From positions 1 through 20,294 of the forward strand of contig JAAMXY010000589.1 of the NCBI GenBank assembly GCA_019677205.1: a stretch of DNA of 20,294 bases, read 5' to 3'. Numbering within the stretch: the stretch's first letter is position 1; each line of letters begins with the position of its first letter. Positions 1-7,781 of this stretch are shown here, in pieces. Under the pieces are notes generated by a model. That model had not been told where the DNA came from and did no database searches. It saw only the letters and a program-made list of their open reading frames with translations. The position numbers and the translations under genes were made by a program. The DNA is from Pinguiococcus pyrenoidosus. Its lineage: Eukaryota > Sar > Pinguiophyceae > Pinguiochrysidales > Pinguiochrysidaceae.

Positions 1-150
1 AAGCAGCGTGCGGGGGATCAGGCGATCAGTTATCAGCAAGCGTTTGGGTAACCGGGCGCCCGTGAAGGGGGCGATGCATCCGGGGCGGGTAGACTTGGAT
101 TCGTGAGATGCCGCAGGCAATTTGAGCATATTTCGTAAGCTCTCAGCGAT

Positions 151-1146
151 CTACGGTTGCCTCCTTCTCTTGCGGGCGGGTTCCGTGGCTGCTCCTCTGG
201 CTCCTCTTGCTCCTCTTGCTCCTCTTGCTCCTCTTGCTGCTTGTTCGTGGGCACACTCATCGTCAGCTATATCTGCTTCATGATCATCCCGCGCGGCAGT
301 CCCATCCCTTCTGTCCGATTGATCCAAGAGATCCATGAGAATGCCATAGTCTTTCTCCGAGCGCACGCCAGGGGCCTCGACCAGAGCTTCGACACCGAAT
401 TCCTTGTAGACTGACAAGAGATCAAGCGTGAGCTCGGTGGCAGCATCCGGTCCGCTGAGGTACTCCTCGCCGAGGAAGACCCCGTTCCACGGACGAAACC
501 GCTGCTGCGCGATGAGCTTTTTCGTTGGGAGGAAGAGGCTCCCAAAGAGTTTCTCAGGCCGATGGTCCCCGAGCGAGTCCATCCACTGCAAGGAGTCCCG
601 GAGACGCGCAGAATCCGCTCCAAACTGCAGCCAAACGCTGCTCACCTGTCCCGTCCTTAGCTTTCTTTCTAGTCGCGAGCGCTCCTCGCTCATCTCGGCC
701 TCGTCTTCAAAGTATGGGTTGAATGCGACGCCTATCGCCACTCTGTTGTGCGCATTTGCGTCGCCCTGCAGACGCTCAAGGCACTCAACCGTGTCGAGGG
801 GCTTCTTGTTTCCGCTGCCGCTGACGAGCAGCACCTCCACCCGTGGTGCTTCAGCATTAAAACTGCTCTCGATCCGGTCGAGAGTCTCCTCAAGCTCCCG
901 AAACATGCCGTCGGGGCCGCCAGCCTTTTGGGAGAGCTTGTGGTTCTTCAGGGAATAGTGCATGCAGATCTGAGCTTCGGGGCAGATTTCAAGGATGTCC
1001 TGGACCCAGAGCTCCAACTCCTCGCCCTTGTTCTTGTTCACCAGGTTGAAGGCTTGCACACCTCGAGCGGCGAGCATGCGAACGCGGCTGCGCAGCTCGG
1101 CTCGGCCCTTGAAGAACAGCTCAACCCTGGTTGTTCTCGCTGCCAT
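151..1146 (-). CDS. MTHFR-like TIM-barrel protein (putative FAD-linked oxidoreductase family)
   Basis: Uninterrupted 331-codon frame. The body reads like the methylenetetrahydrofolate reductase-like family of plants and algae. It has an early strand resembling GVQAFNLVNKNKG, a barrel strand VEVLLVSGSGNKK where MetF proteins usually have a Gly-rich LLV-GG strand, then VAIGVAFNPYFEDEAE followed by an ERLxxKL-type helix, and RPWNGVFLGEEYLSG near the C-terminal end of the barrel. True MTHFRs reduce methylene-tetrahydrofolate with FAD; the substrate here cannot be read from sequence. The C-terminal 45 residues are low complexity: an acidic stretch, four to five Ala-Arg-Gly triplets and a basic RKRRRQP end. 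The ATG at 1146 fits where homologues of this short type start. The frame stays open a little upstream, so a short 5' exon is not excluded. It is transcribed divergently from the GH92 gene. Confidence 0.6.
   Translation of the reverse strand: MAARTTRVELFFKGRAELRSRVRMLAARGVQAFNLVNKNKGEELELWVQDILEICPEAQICMHYSLKNHKLSQKAGGPDGMFRELEETLDRIESSFNAEAPRVEVLLVSGSGNKKPLDTVECLERLQGDANAHNRVAIGVAFNPYFEDEAEMSEERSRLERKLRTGQVSSVWLQFGADSARLRDSLQWMDSLGDHRPEKLFGSLFLPTKKLIAQQRFRPWNGVFLGEEYLSGPDAATELTLDLLSVYKEFGVEALVEAPGVRSEKDYGILMDLLDQSDRRDGTAARDDHEADIADDECAHEQAARGARGARGARGARGAATEPARKRRRQP
193..237. repeat. 9-bp minisatellite inside the MTHFR-like gene
   Basis: On the plus strand the unit TCCTCTTGC occurs four times exactly (202-237), preceded by a variant copy, TCCTCTGGC, at 193-201. 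On the coding strand each unit encodes Ala-Arg-Gly, so copy-number change keeps the frame and only lengthens or shortens the tail of the protein. Confidence 0.9.
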
Positions 1147-1624
1147 GCCGATCAGGTTGAGTTGGAGCCCCAGGAGGCTGCAAATTAGACCGACCCGCCC
1201 CGTTTTGGCCTTTCTTGCAATGGCCCTTGAGTAGCTCTATCTGGGCCTCTGCCCGGCCGCGGCGGAAAGGGCTTCCTACCAGAGCCGCGTGCAGGACGCA
1301 TACGTGGCGTTGGCGGCTGGAACGCCGGACAGAGACGACCGGATCCGAAATCAAAAAGAGTGATGAGAATGACTAAAGCCGTTTCCGGATCTATATCATC
1401 CTGAAAGACGCTATCATACAGGCATTTTACAAGCTACGGCGCCGACGCGCGCCAAGCGCCTCTCTCTTCCAATCAGAGGCGCTGTTTCGACGCCCTTCGC
1501 TGTCTTACGCTCCTTTGCTGTACGTGGACAGCTAATTCCCACCAAAAGCTGCTGTTCTGGCGCCCAAGGCCCGAGGGTTTCGTGCTGAGAAGCCAAAGAA
1601 GAGCCCCTGAGCGCTTGGAAGCTC
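1147..1624. promoter_or_regulatory. Divergent spacer, MTHFR-like / GH92, with a CCAAT box
   Basis: This 478-bp spacer lies between two start codons pointing away from each other, so it should hold both promoters. A CCAATCAG box lies at 1469-1476, within a 13-mer (1469-1481) that recurs exactly in the CELF-like/DRC10 spacer. It is 156 bp before the GH92 ATG. A splice-acceptor-like string (CTAATTTGCAG on the minus strand, near 1180) is present, but I found no in-phase partner donor with an ATG. I see no conserved reading frame here. Confidence 0.5.
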
Positions 1625-4600
1625 ATGATGTTGCACCGCCTGCTGGGCATCTGGGCCCTCTGGCTCCCCCTCGGAGATCTGCTTCCCGTGCTGGAGCCCG
1701 AGGAGTACGTCCAGCCGCTCTGTGGGACTTTTACGGATGGGCAGAAGTTCAGCACCGGTACTTTTGTGGCTTTTCGCGGCTTTTCCTGCCTTTTTCTCCT
1801 CAGTTTCCTGAGAAGTCCGCGGCTCTTTCTGCAGGAAACACGCTCCCTTTAGTCGCGAGGCCCTGGGGCATGAACCACTGGAGCGTGCAGACCAATGCGG
1901 GGACGAGTTCGTGGTGGTTTGGCGGCAACGACCACACGTTTCACTGGCTACGCCTCACTCACCAGCCCAGTCCGTGGATTGGAGACTGGGCTTGGCTGCT
2001 TTTCGGGCCCCAGATGGGTGGGATGACAGAGTCGCCGACGATGTTCTGGGAGCCCCGGGCAGCGCACTGGAAGGTTCGTTGCCTCCGAACGCCCCACGAG
2101 GGCGCGGAGCGACCTTTGCTCACGCCCGGTCTCTTCCTTCAGGCCCACATCTTCGAGACCATGCTCGCACCGGACAACCTGCAGGTGCAGCTGACAGCGA
2201 CGGACCATGGCGCGGTGCTGAAAGTGGGCTTTCCGGCGCATAACCCGGGCAACCACCAGAAGCGAGTATGCTTCAAGCTGCCCCCGCCGGACAAGGGCAA
2301 GAACCCCGGGCAGTTCACGGGCTCGTCCACGGAGAAGATGACCATCGAGGCGGTGGTGAAGCGCGCGCCTCCGGGGACGCCGTCAAACTTCGGGCTGCAT
2401 GTTCGAGCGGAGGTTGACGTGAGTAGCCTGCAGGGCGAGGGGGGAAAGACCGGGGCTAGCGTCTCCACGCATTCGCCGACGATGCATTGCTTCGAGTTCT
2501 CGCCGCGCGAAACGCACGTGACGGTCTGGATCGGCACTTCTCTACTTGGGGCCGATCACGCCGAGGCCAACCTTGCGGCGCAAGCACGAGGACGGTCCTT
2601 TGACGACGTCGCGCAGGAGTCGAAGCGAGTATGGAACGAGCACCTGCGGCGGATCGAGGTGGTTGATGCGGGCGAGATGACGGAGGAGAACTTCCGAAGG
2701 CTCACGGTGTTCTACACCGGTCTGTATCGCGCCCTGCTCTTCCCAAGGAGGTTGGACGAGCCGGACTTGACGGATAAGGCAAAGCGAATCCACTGGAGTC
2801 CGTACGCGGGCGGCGGCGGCACCTTCCCAGGCCCGCTGGTCACCGACAACGGATTCTGGGACACGTTCCGCACCGTGTATACCCTCCTGAACCTCGCCTA
2901 CCCGGACGAGGCTGGCTGGATCGTCCAGGGGTGGGTGAACTCCTTCAAGGAGGGCGGCTGGTTGCCGCAGTGGGCAAGCCCGGGGTACCGTGACAGCATG
3001 GTGGGCACCTTCGCCGACGTCACGCTTGCGGACGCAATCATCAAGGATATTCCGCATGTGGACAAGGAGATGGCGTGGAAGGCAATCGAGAAGGATGCCT
3101 TCACCGAGGGCACAGGGGTCCGGGGGAAGAAGGGCTACAAGCACTACAGCAAACTGGGCTACATCCCACACGACGTCGGCGTGTCGGATACGGTGTCCCT
3201 CACTCTGGACTTTGGCTTCGCGGACTTCGCCGCCGCCAAGGCCGCCAAGAAGCTGCACAAGTCCGCGCAGAGCCAGACGCTCCACGACCGTGCAAGGAAA
3301 GCTCGGGACAGCCTCTTCGACGCGCAGACGGGCCTCATGAGACCGAAGTCCAAGGTCGGCAGCTTCCAGCCAAGCTTCGATCCGAGCGTCTGGGGAAACG
3401 GATATGTCGAGGGCTCTGCTTGGCACCACTCGTTTCCACCATATGATTTGTCCGGCCTCGCAGCATTGCATGGTGGCAGGGTGCAGCTTGCGCAGAAAAT
3501 CAAGGAGATGCTGGAGACGCCCGGCACCTTCAAGCCTGGCGGGTACCGACATGTAAGCGAGCGATGCCCCAGGACAATGCTTTTGCCGCTGCTGCTATTG
3601 CTGCAGCGGCTGTCCGCTCAAAATCTACGATCCAAAGACGCCACGTGATAAGACAGTGTATCAACCATCTTTCGCCTGAGATACAGTTGATGACAGATTT
3701 TCCCACATACATTGATGGCTTGCTGTGCGACTTCTGCTTCCCCCTTGTCCTCCCGCGAGGTCTCTAACCTGATGTCGTTTCTGGTCATGTAGGAGATCCA
3801 TGAGATGACGGAGATGAGGGCGCTGGCGATGGGCCAGTATGGGCACAACAATCAGCCAAGCCACCACATTCTGTGGCTCCTGCCGCAGCTTGACGATGCT
3901 TCTGCGGAATGCATTCAAGCCACTCTAAAGGAGACGCACACGAGTGCTTTCTGCCCAAGGAGGCTCGGGGAATCTGCGATTCACGAGGTCCTGGAGCGTG
4001 CGTACGGCACAGAGCACTATGCCGGGGATGAGGACAATGGGGAGATGGGGGCGTGGGCGGTGCTCGCAATGATAGGCTTGTTCGAGCCCGTGCCGGGTGG
4101 GGATGAGGGATACGTGCTGGGAAGCCCTGTGTTCAGGCATGTGCGGATATGGAGGGACGGTTTCCAGAAGGGGAAGAGCATCGACGTCATCAGCTCACGG
4201 GCCGGGCATCTGAGGCACGTGTCGAAAGTGCTGGTCGACAAGCGAGAGATGGATACCTTCTCACCGTTCTTGTCGTGGACGATCGGCCACGATTCCCTGG
4301 TTCGAGCAGAGCAGATTCGGTTCCTCACTGGCTCCGAAAGTCCGCAGGATCCCGTCGTCGCTGCTGCGGAGCCCGTGGGCGCGAAGGTGGGCGTCGGCTC
4401 GGCAGGTGTGGTGAAGCTGACGCCGAAGCCGACGGACAGCTCTCGACCGGCCCAGGGGCTCGCGAGCGGCCCCCCGGGTGACGAGCTGGGAGGACTAGAA
4501 GCCTCCGAAGAAGCAGCACGTGTAGATACCAATAGGGAGAGTAAGCCGGGGAACTTGCGGGGAGAGCACAGGGAGCCGCAAGCGCCGCCGTCCGAGTTTG

Positions 4601-4773
4601 GAACCGGACGTCCGCGGAGCTTGGTGGGTTGGGTCCTCATCCTCGCTTTGCTAGGGATCGTGTGCAGGAGCCCGTGCAGCCCTGATGGATTGCCGCTGTA
4701 CAAGTACCTTAGCGCTCGTTTTGGCAACAGCGCAATGAGCGGCCGAGGGAAGGACAGATCGCGCACCGTGTGA
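1625..4773 (+). CDS. GH92 family alpha-mannosidase-like protein, secreted or membrane-anchored
   Basis: Proposed exons 1625-1757, 1835-2073, 2143-3552 and 3793-4773 join into 920 codons. Splicing exon 1 to 2 creates the GH92 N-terminal signature: EEYVQPLCGT, then STGNTLPLVARPWGMNHW. Later family landmarks are VWIGTSLLGADHAEANL, TDNGFWDTFRTVYTLLNL, GWLPQWASPGYRDSMVG (396-412), IHEMTEM (596-602), GQYGHNNQPSHHILWLL (608-624) and GDEDNGEMGAW (672-682). GH92 enzymes are Ca2+-dependent inverting exo-alpha-mannosidases; D673 and D675 fit the catalytic-base motif. The region that normally supplies the general-acid Glu reads Q400...YRDSM, with no obvious Glu. The N-terminus is a hydrophobic signal or anchor (LLGIWALWLPLGDLL). 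A C-terminal extension of about 140 residues carries a hydrophobic helix near 871-886. Residues 628-651 look like an insertion or an unresolved intron. The start was chosen because the upstream in-frame ORF at 1582 is in the wrong frame for exon 1. It converges on PEBB. Confidence 0.8.
2074..2142 (+). other. Stop-free 69-nt intron in the GH92 gene
   Basis: GTTCGT...CTTCCTTCAG, phase 0, a multiple of three with no in-frame stop. Removing it joins HWK to AHIFETMLAP, matching the compact GH92 N-terminal beta-sandwich. Retaining it would insert 23 residues rich in Arg, Leu and Pro that look non-coding. The donor is weak, so the call is likely but not certain. Confidence 0.65.
3553..3792 (+). other. 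240-nt intron of the GH92 gene with an internal hairpin
   Basis: Donor GTAAGC follows GGYRH and acceptor TCATGTAG precedes EIHEMTEM, restoring the conserved GH92 block. It contains in-frame stops. A perfect 8-bp inverted repeat, GCCGCTGC (3585-3592) and GCAGCGGC (3603-3610) with a 10-nt loop, lies near the donor and could fold in the pre-mRNA. This is the longest intron in the window. Confidence 0.85.
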
Positions 4774-4955
4774 AGAAGGTGCGGGGCAAATGCTACCGCG
4801 GGACGGGAGGGGAGGCCTCGACGGGAGGGACCACTTGGCCGTGGTGAATTGATCAAAAGCTATATCAAAAAGCAAGTCATTTTCCGAAGCGGGTCTGCAG
4901 CAGTAGCGACATCTATTCCAAACGATTATCTATAACAGGGCATTGGGACACTTCT
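4774..4955. other. Convergent 3' spacer, GH92 / PEBB
   Basis: This 182-bp spacer separates the stop codons of two converging genes. It goes from GC-rich to AT-richer sequence (TATATCAAAAAG near 4861). I see no gene or clear structured element. Confidence 0.5.
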
Positions 4956-5902
4956 TCATGCTTGGTCAAAAAGAAAACTGGTGAGGTACTCGTGCGCCCA
5001 CTCGTCGCCGAAATACTTTTGGAAGAGAGCATGCGCAGGGTCTCTCTCCGCATTCCACTTGTCATAATCTGCCTGCCTGCGAAGGACCCACGCCTTCGAC
5101 AACGCGCTATCATCCTCTGCCGCGGTGTGCACCGCGTTGATGTAGTAGTCCAGATACTCGCGGAAGGCCGGGAGCACGTCCGTGCCCACGTCTCCCTCGT
5201 CCTTCAGACGCCCGTAGAGCATCTCGTCGGAGAAAAATCGATCGTCTTCGTAGTACCGCTGCGACCTCTCCCCGCAGAGCACCGGGTACCGCTGCCGGAT
5301 GGCCGCAGCGCCCCTCGTGTACCGCTGCAGGTAGGCCTCCGACTTGTCTATTGGCTGCAGATCCGACACGACCAGGAAATTCTTCGGTCCAAAGCGCAGC
5401 AGGTCGATGCCGAGAATGGGCGCATCCCGTGTCTCTTCGGGGTACCACACCGAGTTGAAGACCTGCAGCCCCGGAGTGCCGTCCAAGCAGGTCATCCTCA
5501 CTTTGCGGAAGCCCGCCCCCGAGAAGCAGAGGCTTCGGACCTCGGTGCGGAACTCCGGGGAGAAGTTGCTGGCGATGTGCTTGGGCAGGGCAACTTGTTC
5601 TAATCCATGCGTACTGGCTATCACATCGAGCTGGTGCTCCACCACCGGTGCCCTGCGGAAGAAGAGAACAGGGGCCGTGAGCGCATGAACCACAGAAGCC
5701 AACCAAAAGGCCGTCTCCCTCGTCAGGTCACTTACCACACGTTCTTCTCTTCGGTGACAAAGGGTTCTGGTACCGGCGCGGTGCGCAGCAGTGCTGCGGC
5801 GTGCGCCTGGGCAGCTACCGTGGGCGGCTGCAGCGAGACAGCCGCGGTCCGCCGCGCCACGTCGCTGCAGAGGAGCAGCAGCGTTGCCGCGATGCCGCGC
5901 AT
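4956..5902 (-). CDS. PEBB: Phycoerythrobilin:ferredoxin oxidoreductase precursor
   Basis: Two exons, 5736-5902 and 4956-5652, join in frame through an 83-nt GTAAGT...TTCCGCAG intron into 287 codons. The enzyme body belongs to the ferredoxin-dependent bilin reductases, which reduce biliverdin-derived tetrapyrroles without a metal cofactor. Motifs follow PebB rather than PebA or PcyA: LQVFNSVWYP (118-127), PILGIDLLRFG (134-144), VVSDLQPI, YYEDDRFFSDEML (189-201) and a tail with ADYDKWNAERDPAHALF...FGDEWA...FLF (250-284). D139 and D260 are in the positions of the two proton-donating aspartates known in this family. PebB converts 15,16-dihydrobiliverdin to phycoerythrobilin. Exon 1 encodes an N-terminal hydrophobic presequence (IAATLLLLC) followed by an Ala/Thr-rich, acid-poor stretch, as expected for import into a secondary plastid. 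The ATG at 5902 is the first after an in-frame TGA about 27 nt upstream. Confidence 0.85.
5653..5735 (-). other. 83-nt PEBB intron at the presequence/enzyme junction
   Basis: On the minus strand GTAAGTGACC...TTCTTCCGCAG. It splits the Trp codon (TG|G) between the 55-residue targeting leader and the start of the catalytic body (APVVEHQLDV). Removal keeps the frame open from the ATG to the end. Confidence 0.85.
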
Positions 5903-6910
5903 TTCTCCCGAGTCAATTGGGGGCTTTCAAAATCACAGGGATCGCGGGGGGGATCCAAGTCACAAGCAGTGGCGCGCGAGGAACAGTGGGGTCACTAGGC
6001 CTGAGCCGCAGCCATATCCGCCAGTTGCCAGCTGTTCAACAAGTCCACAAGTCCGCACAGCTTCGGGGCCTCTCGCGCGCGTAGGCCCTCCGGAGCTCTT
6101 CGGGACTCTTCTGGGTTCTGAGGACGAGGGCGGAGCGCTGCCGGGCGGAATGCGGCACCAGGGCGGCCTGTGGCGTCGGAGATGCGGCGACTTTGAGGGT
6201 CCAGAGCGGAAGGGTTATGGTGGCTTCCTCAACATTCGATTTAACATTGTCGAGTAACCGGTCGCATCGGAAACGTGTAATGAATCTTAGCACTTTAAAA
6301 AATGTAAAAGTGGTTGAACGTGCCCTTGGAAGATCGCGTGAAAACGCGCTTCAATGGACTATTGGTGCTGAAGGATGGGAAAGTACAGGAGGCGCTTGTC
6401 TCTGTCGCCATCGCTGGCGTTTCCATTCTCGACATCCGGAAATCGTGAAACATCGGTGTCTCTCTATGGCAGTGCAACGCGGCGATTGGATTGGATTGGG
6501 TGGGGCAGACAGAATCGGTCAACTAACAAGAACAACTACTCGGAACCGTAGTCAAGCAATTTCGAAATTGGAGAATCACCACTATCAAGACGGCACGATT
6601 CGCGCATCGAAAATGTTTATTTACTACAGTATGTTTGATTGGCCATTGGCCGAAGGATGGGTGGATTATTTTTGAAAATATGGTTTCATTTTTTCCTATT
6701 ACCCTAAAACAGAGATCTACAAATCATGTAATTCTAGTACTACGTATCAAATCCTGATCAAAAAAAAGCAAAATAATTGAAATTCATATTTATAACTTAA
6801 ATTCCACTGGAACCACTCGATTCCCTTTTTGGTGCGCCGAAGCTACCAAAGCTATACCATCTCCGTTTGTCCGTCAGAAGGCGTCCGTAGTTGAGATCTA
6901 GTAAGGAAAG
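5903..6910. promoter_or_regulatory. Divergent spacer, PEBB / eL30
   Basis: This 1008-bp spacer lies between the PEBB and eL30 start codons and should hold both promoters. The half near PEBB is GC-rich. The half near eL30 is markedly AT-rich (about 6600-6830). Inverted CCAAT cores occur as three tandem ATTGG units (6485-6499) and as a pair at 6638-6642 and 6645-6649. A perfect 14-bp palindrome, CAATTTCGAAATTG, lies at 6557-6570. A TATA-like TATTTATAA sits at 6787-6795, about 120 bp before the eL30 ATG. A 216-codon plus-strand frame (5607-6257) crosses from the PEBB gene into this spacer, but its product is Arg/Gly/Ser-rich without a family, so I do not call it. Confidence 0.5.
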
Positions 6911-7377
6911 ATGCCGAAGAAGAGCAAGAAGCAAGCGGACACCATGAACACCAAGATCCAGCTGGTGATGCGCTCGGGAAAGGCGCTGCTGGGGTACAAG
7001 CAGAGCATCAAGTCGCTGCGAAGCCAGTCCGGTGAGTACAGCTTTCCTTCCGCACAGGGTGCAGAGGGTCTTGCTTCCTTGCTTCTGCGATGCTGTCTCT
7101 CCCTCTGGCATCTTCAAAGCTACTGGGTGGGGCTAGCTGCTGACGATCCGCACCCTCTTTAGGCAAGCTTGTCGTGATCAGCGCCAACTGCCCGCCCTTG
7201 CGGAAGTCGGAGATCGAGTACTACGCGATGCTTGCGAAGTGCGGCGTCCACCACTACACGGGAAACGGCACGGACCTGGGAACTGCCTGCGGAAAATACT
7301 TCAACGTGTCGTGCATGACGGTGACGGACCCAGGAGACTCAGACATTGTGTCGCGAGAAGGTGGCGCGGAGGCGTAA
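6911..7377 (+). CDS. RPL30: 60S ribosomal protein eL30 (L30e)
   Basis: Exons 6911-7031 and 7163-7377 are joined across a 131-nt GTGAGT...CTCTTTAG intron, giving 111 codons, the usual length of eL30. The junction falls in [14 protein letters not shown], where the protein has KLV-ILANNCP in most eukaryotes. Landmarks are the N-terminal lysine-rich start, [33 protein letters not shown], the GTACGKYF motif and the terminal DPGDSDI. It is a cytosolic large-subunit protein with a kink-turn-binding L7Ae/L30e fold; in yeast the homologue binds its own pre-mRNA. The 3' flank contains TGTAAATA at 7410-7417. Confidence 0.95.
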
Positions 7378-7781
7378 ACCGGCTGGCGGCAAATTAAAAA
7401 GCGCTTCATTGTAAATAGCATTGGAACTATTGTGCTCGGCAACGTAACAACGTCCATCCGGTGCAGAGCTCGAATCCATGGCGGTGGCGGGCGTGTCCGC
7501 GGCCAAGGTGTGCAACGGTCTTCACGACACACCGGGCCGGCGCGTCCCGCCGAGGACTCGATACCTTGGGAGCTTGTGGACTTGAAGACTTGAAGGCTTG
7601 AAGACCCATGTCCATCACCAGCAAGTCGCTCCGCTTCTCTGAGAGAGGACCCTGGGCTCACCTTTAAATAAGCAAGAGAGAAACAACTGCAACAAGAACA
7701 GCAACAACGCCAAAAACAAAAACAAAAACACAACAGCAGCAGCAACAACAACAGCTGCAACACGACACGACCACGGCTTCC
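7378..7781. other. Convergent 3' spacer, eL30 / CDK, with low-complexity tract
   Basis: This 404-bp spacer lies between two converging stop codons. It contains TGTAAATA at 7410-7417, three 8-bp (A/G)CTTGAAG units at 7580-7603, and an A/C/G-rich tract (about 7680-7760) of CAA, CAG and CAAAAA units. Read in the CDK sense, that tract is a TGTTG/TTTTTG-rich stretch just after the kinase stop. No gene is supported. Confidence 0.55.

Noticed and set aside
1170-1301. Possible short 5' exon of the MTHFR-like gene (ATG at 1301, donor near 1279, acceptor near 1180)
   Set aside because: Splicing these sites puts the downstream sequence out of frame and hits a stop; the ATG at 1146 already begins where the family does.
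1582-1834. Upstream ATG start of the GH92 frame at 1582
   Set aside because: Reading straight through gives an Arg/Pro-rich leader and no GH92 N-terminus. Starting at 1625 and splicing 1757 to 1835 gives a signal peptide and the YVxPLxGT...GNTxP signature.
2542-3552. 336-codon open frame on the minus strand
   Set aside because: Antisense to the conserved GH92 catalytic exon; no domain is visible in its translation.
5607-6257. 216-codon plus-strand frame over the PEBB 5' end and spacer
   Set aside because: It is antisense to PEBB exon 1 and the intron, is Ser/Arg/Gly-rich and has no recognisable motif.
7430-7490. Possible tRNA T-arm (AGCTCGAATCC)
   Set aside because: The string lacks the GG-TTC B-box core, and no acceptor stem or anticodon arm can be drawn around it.
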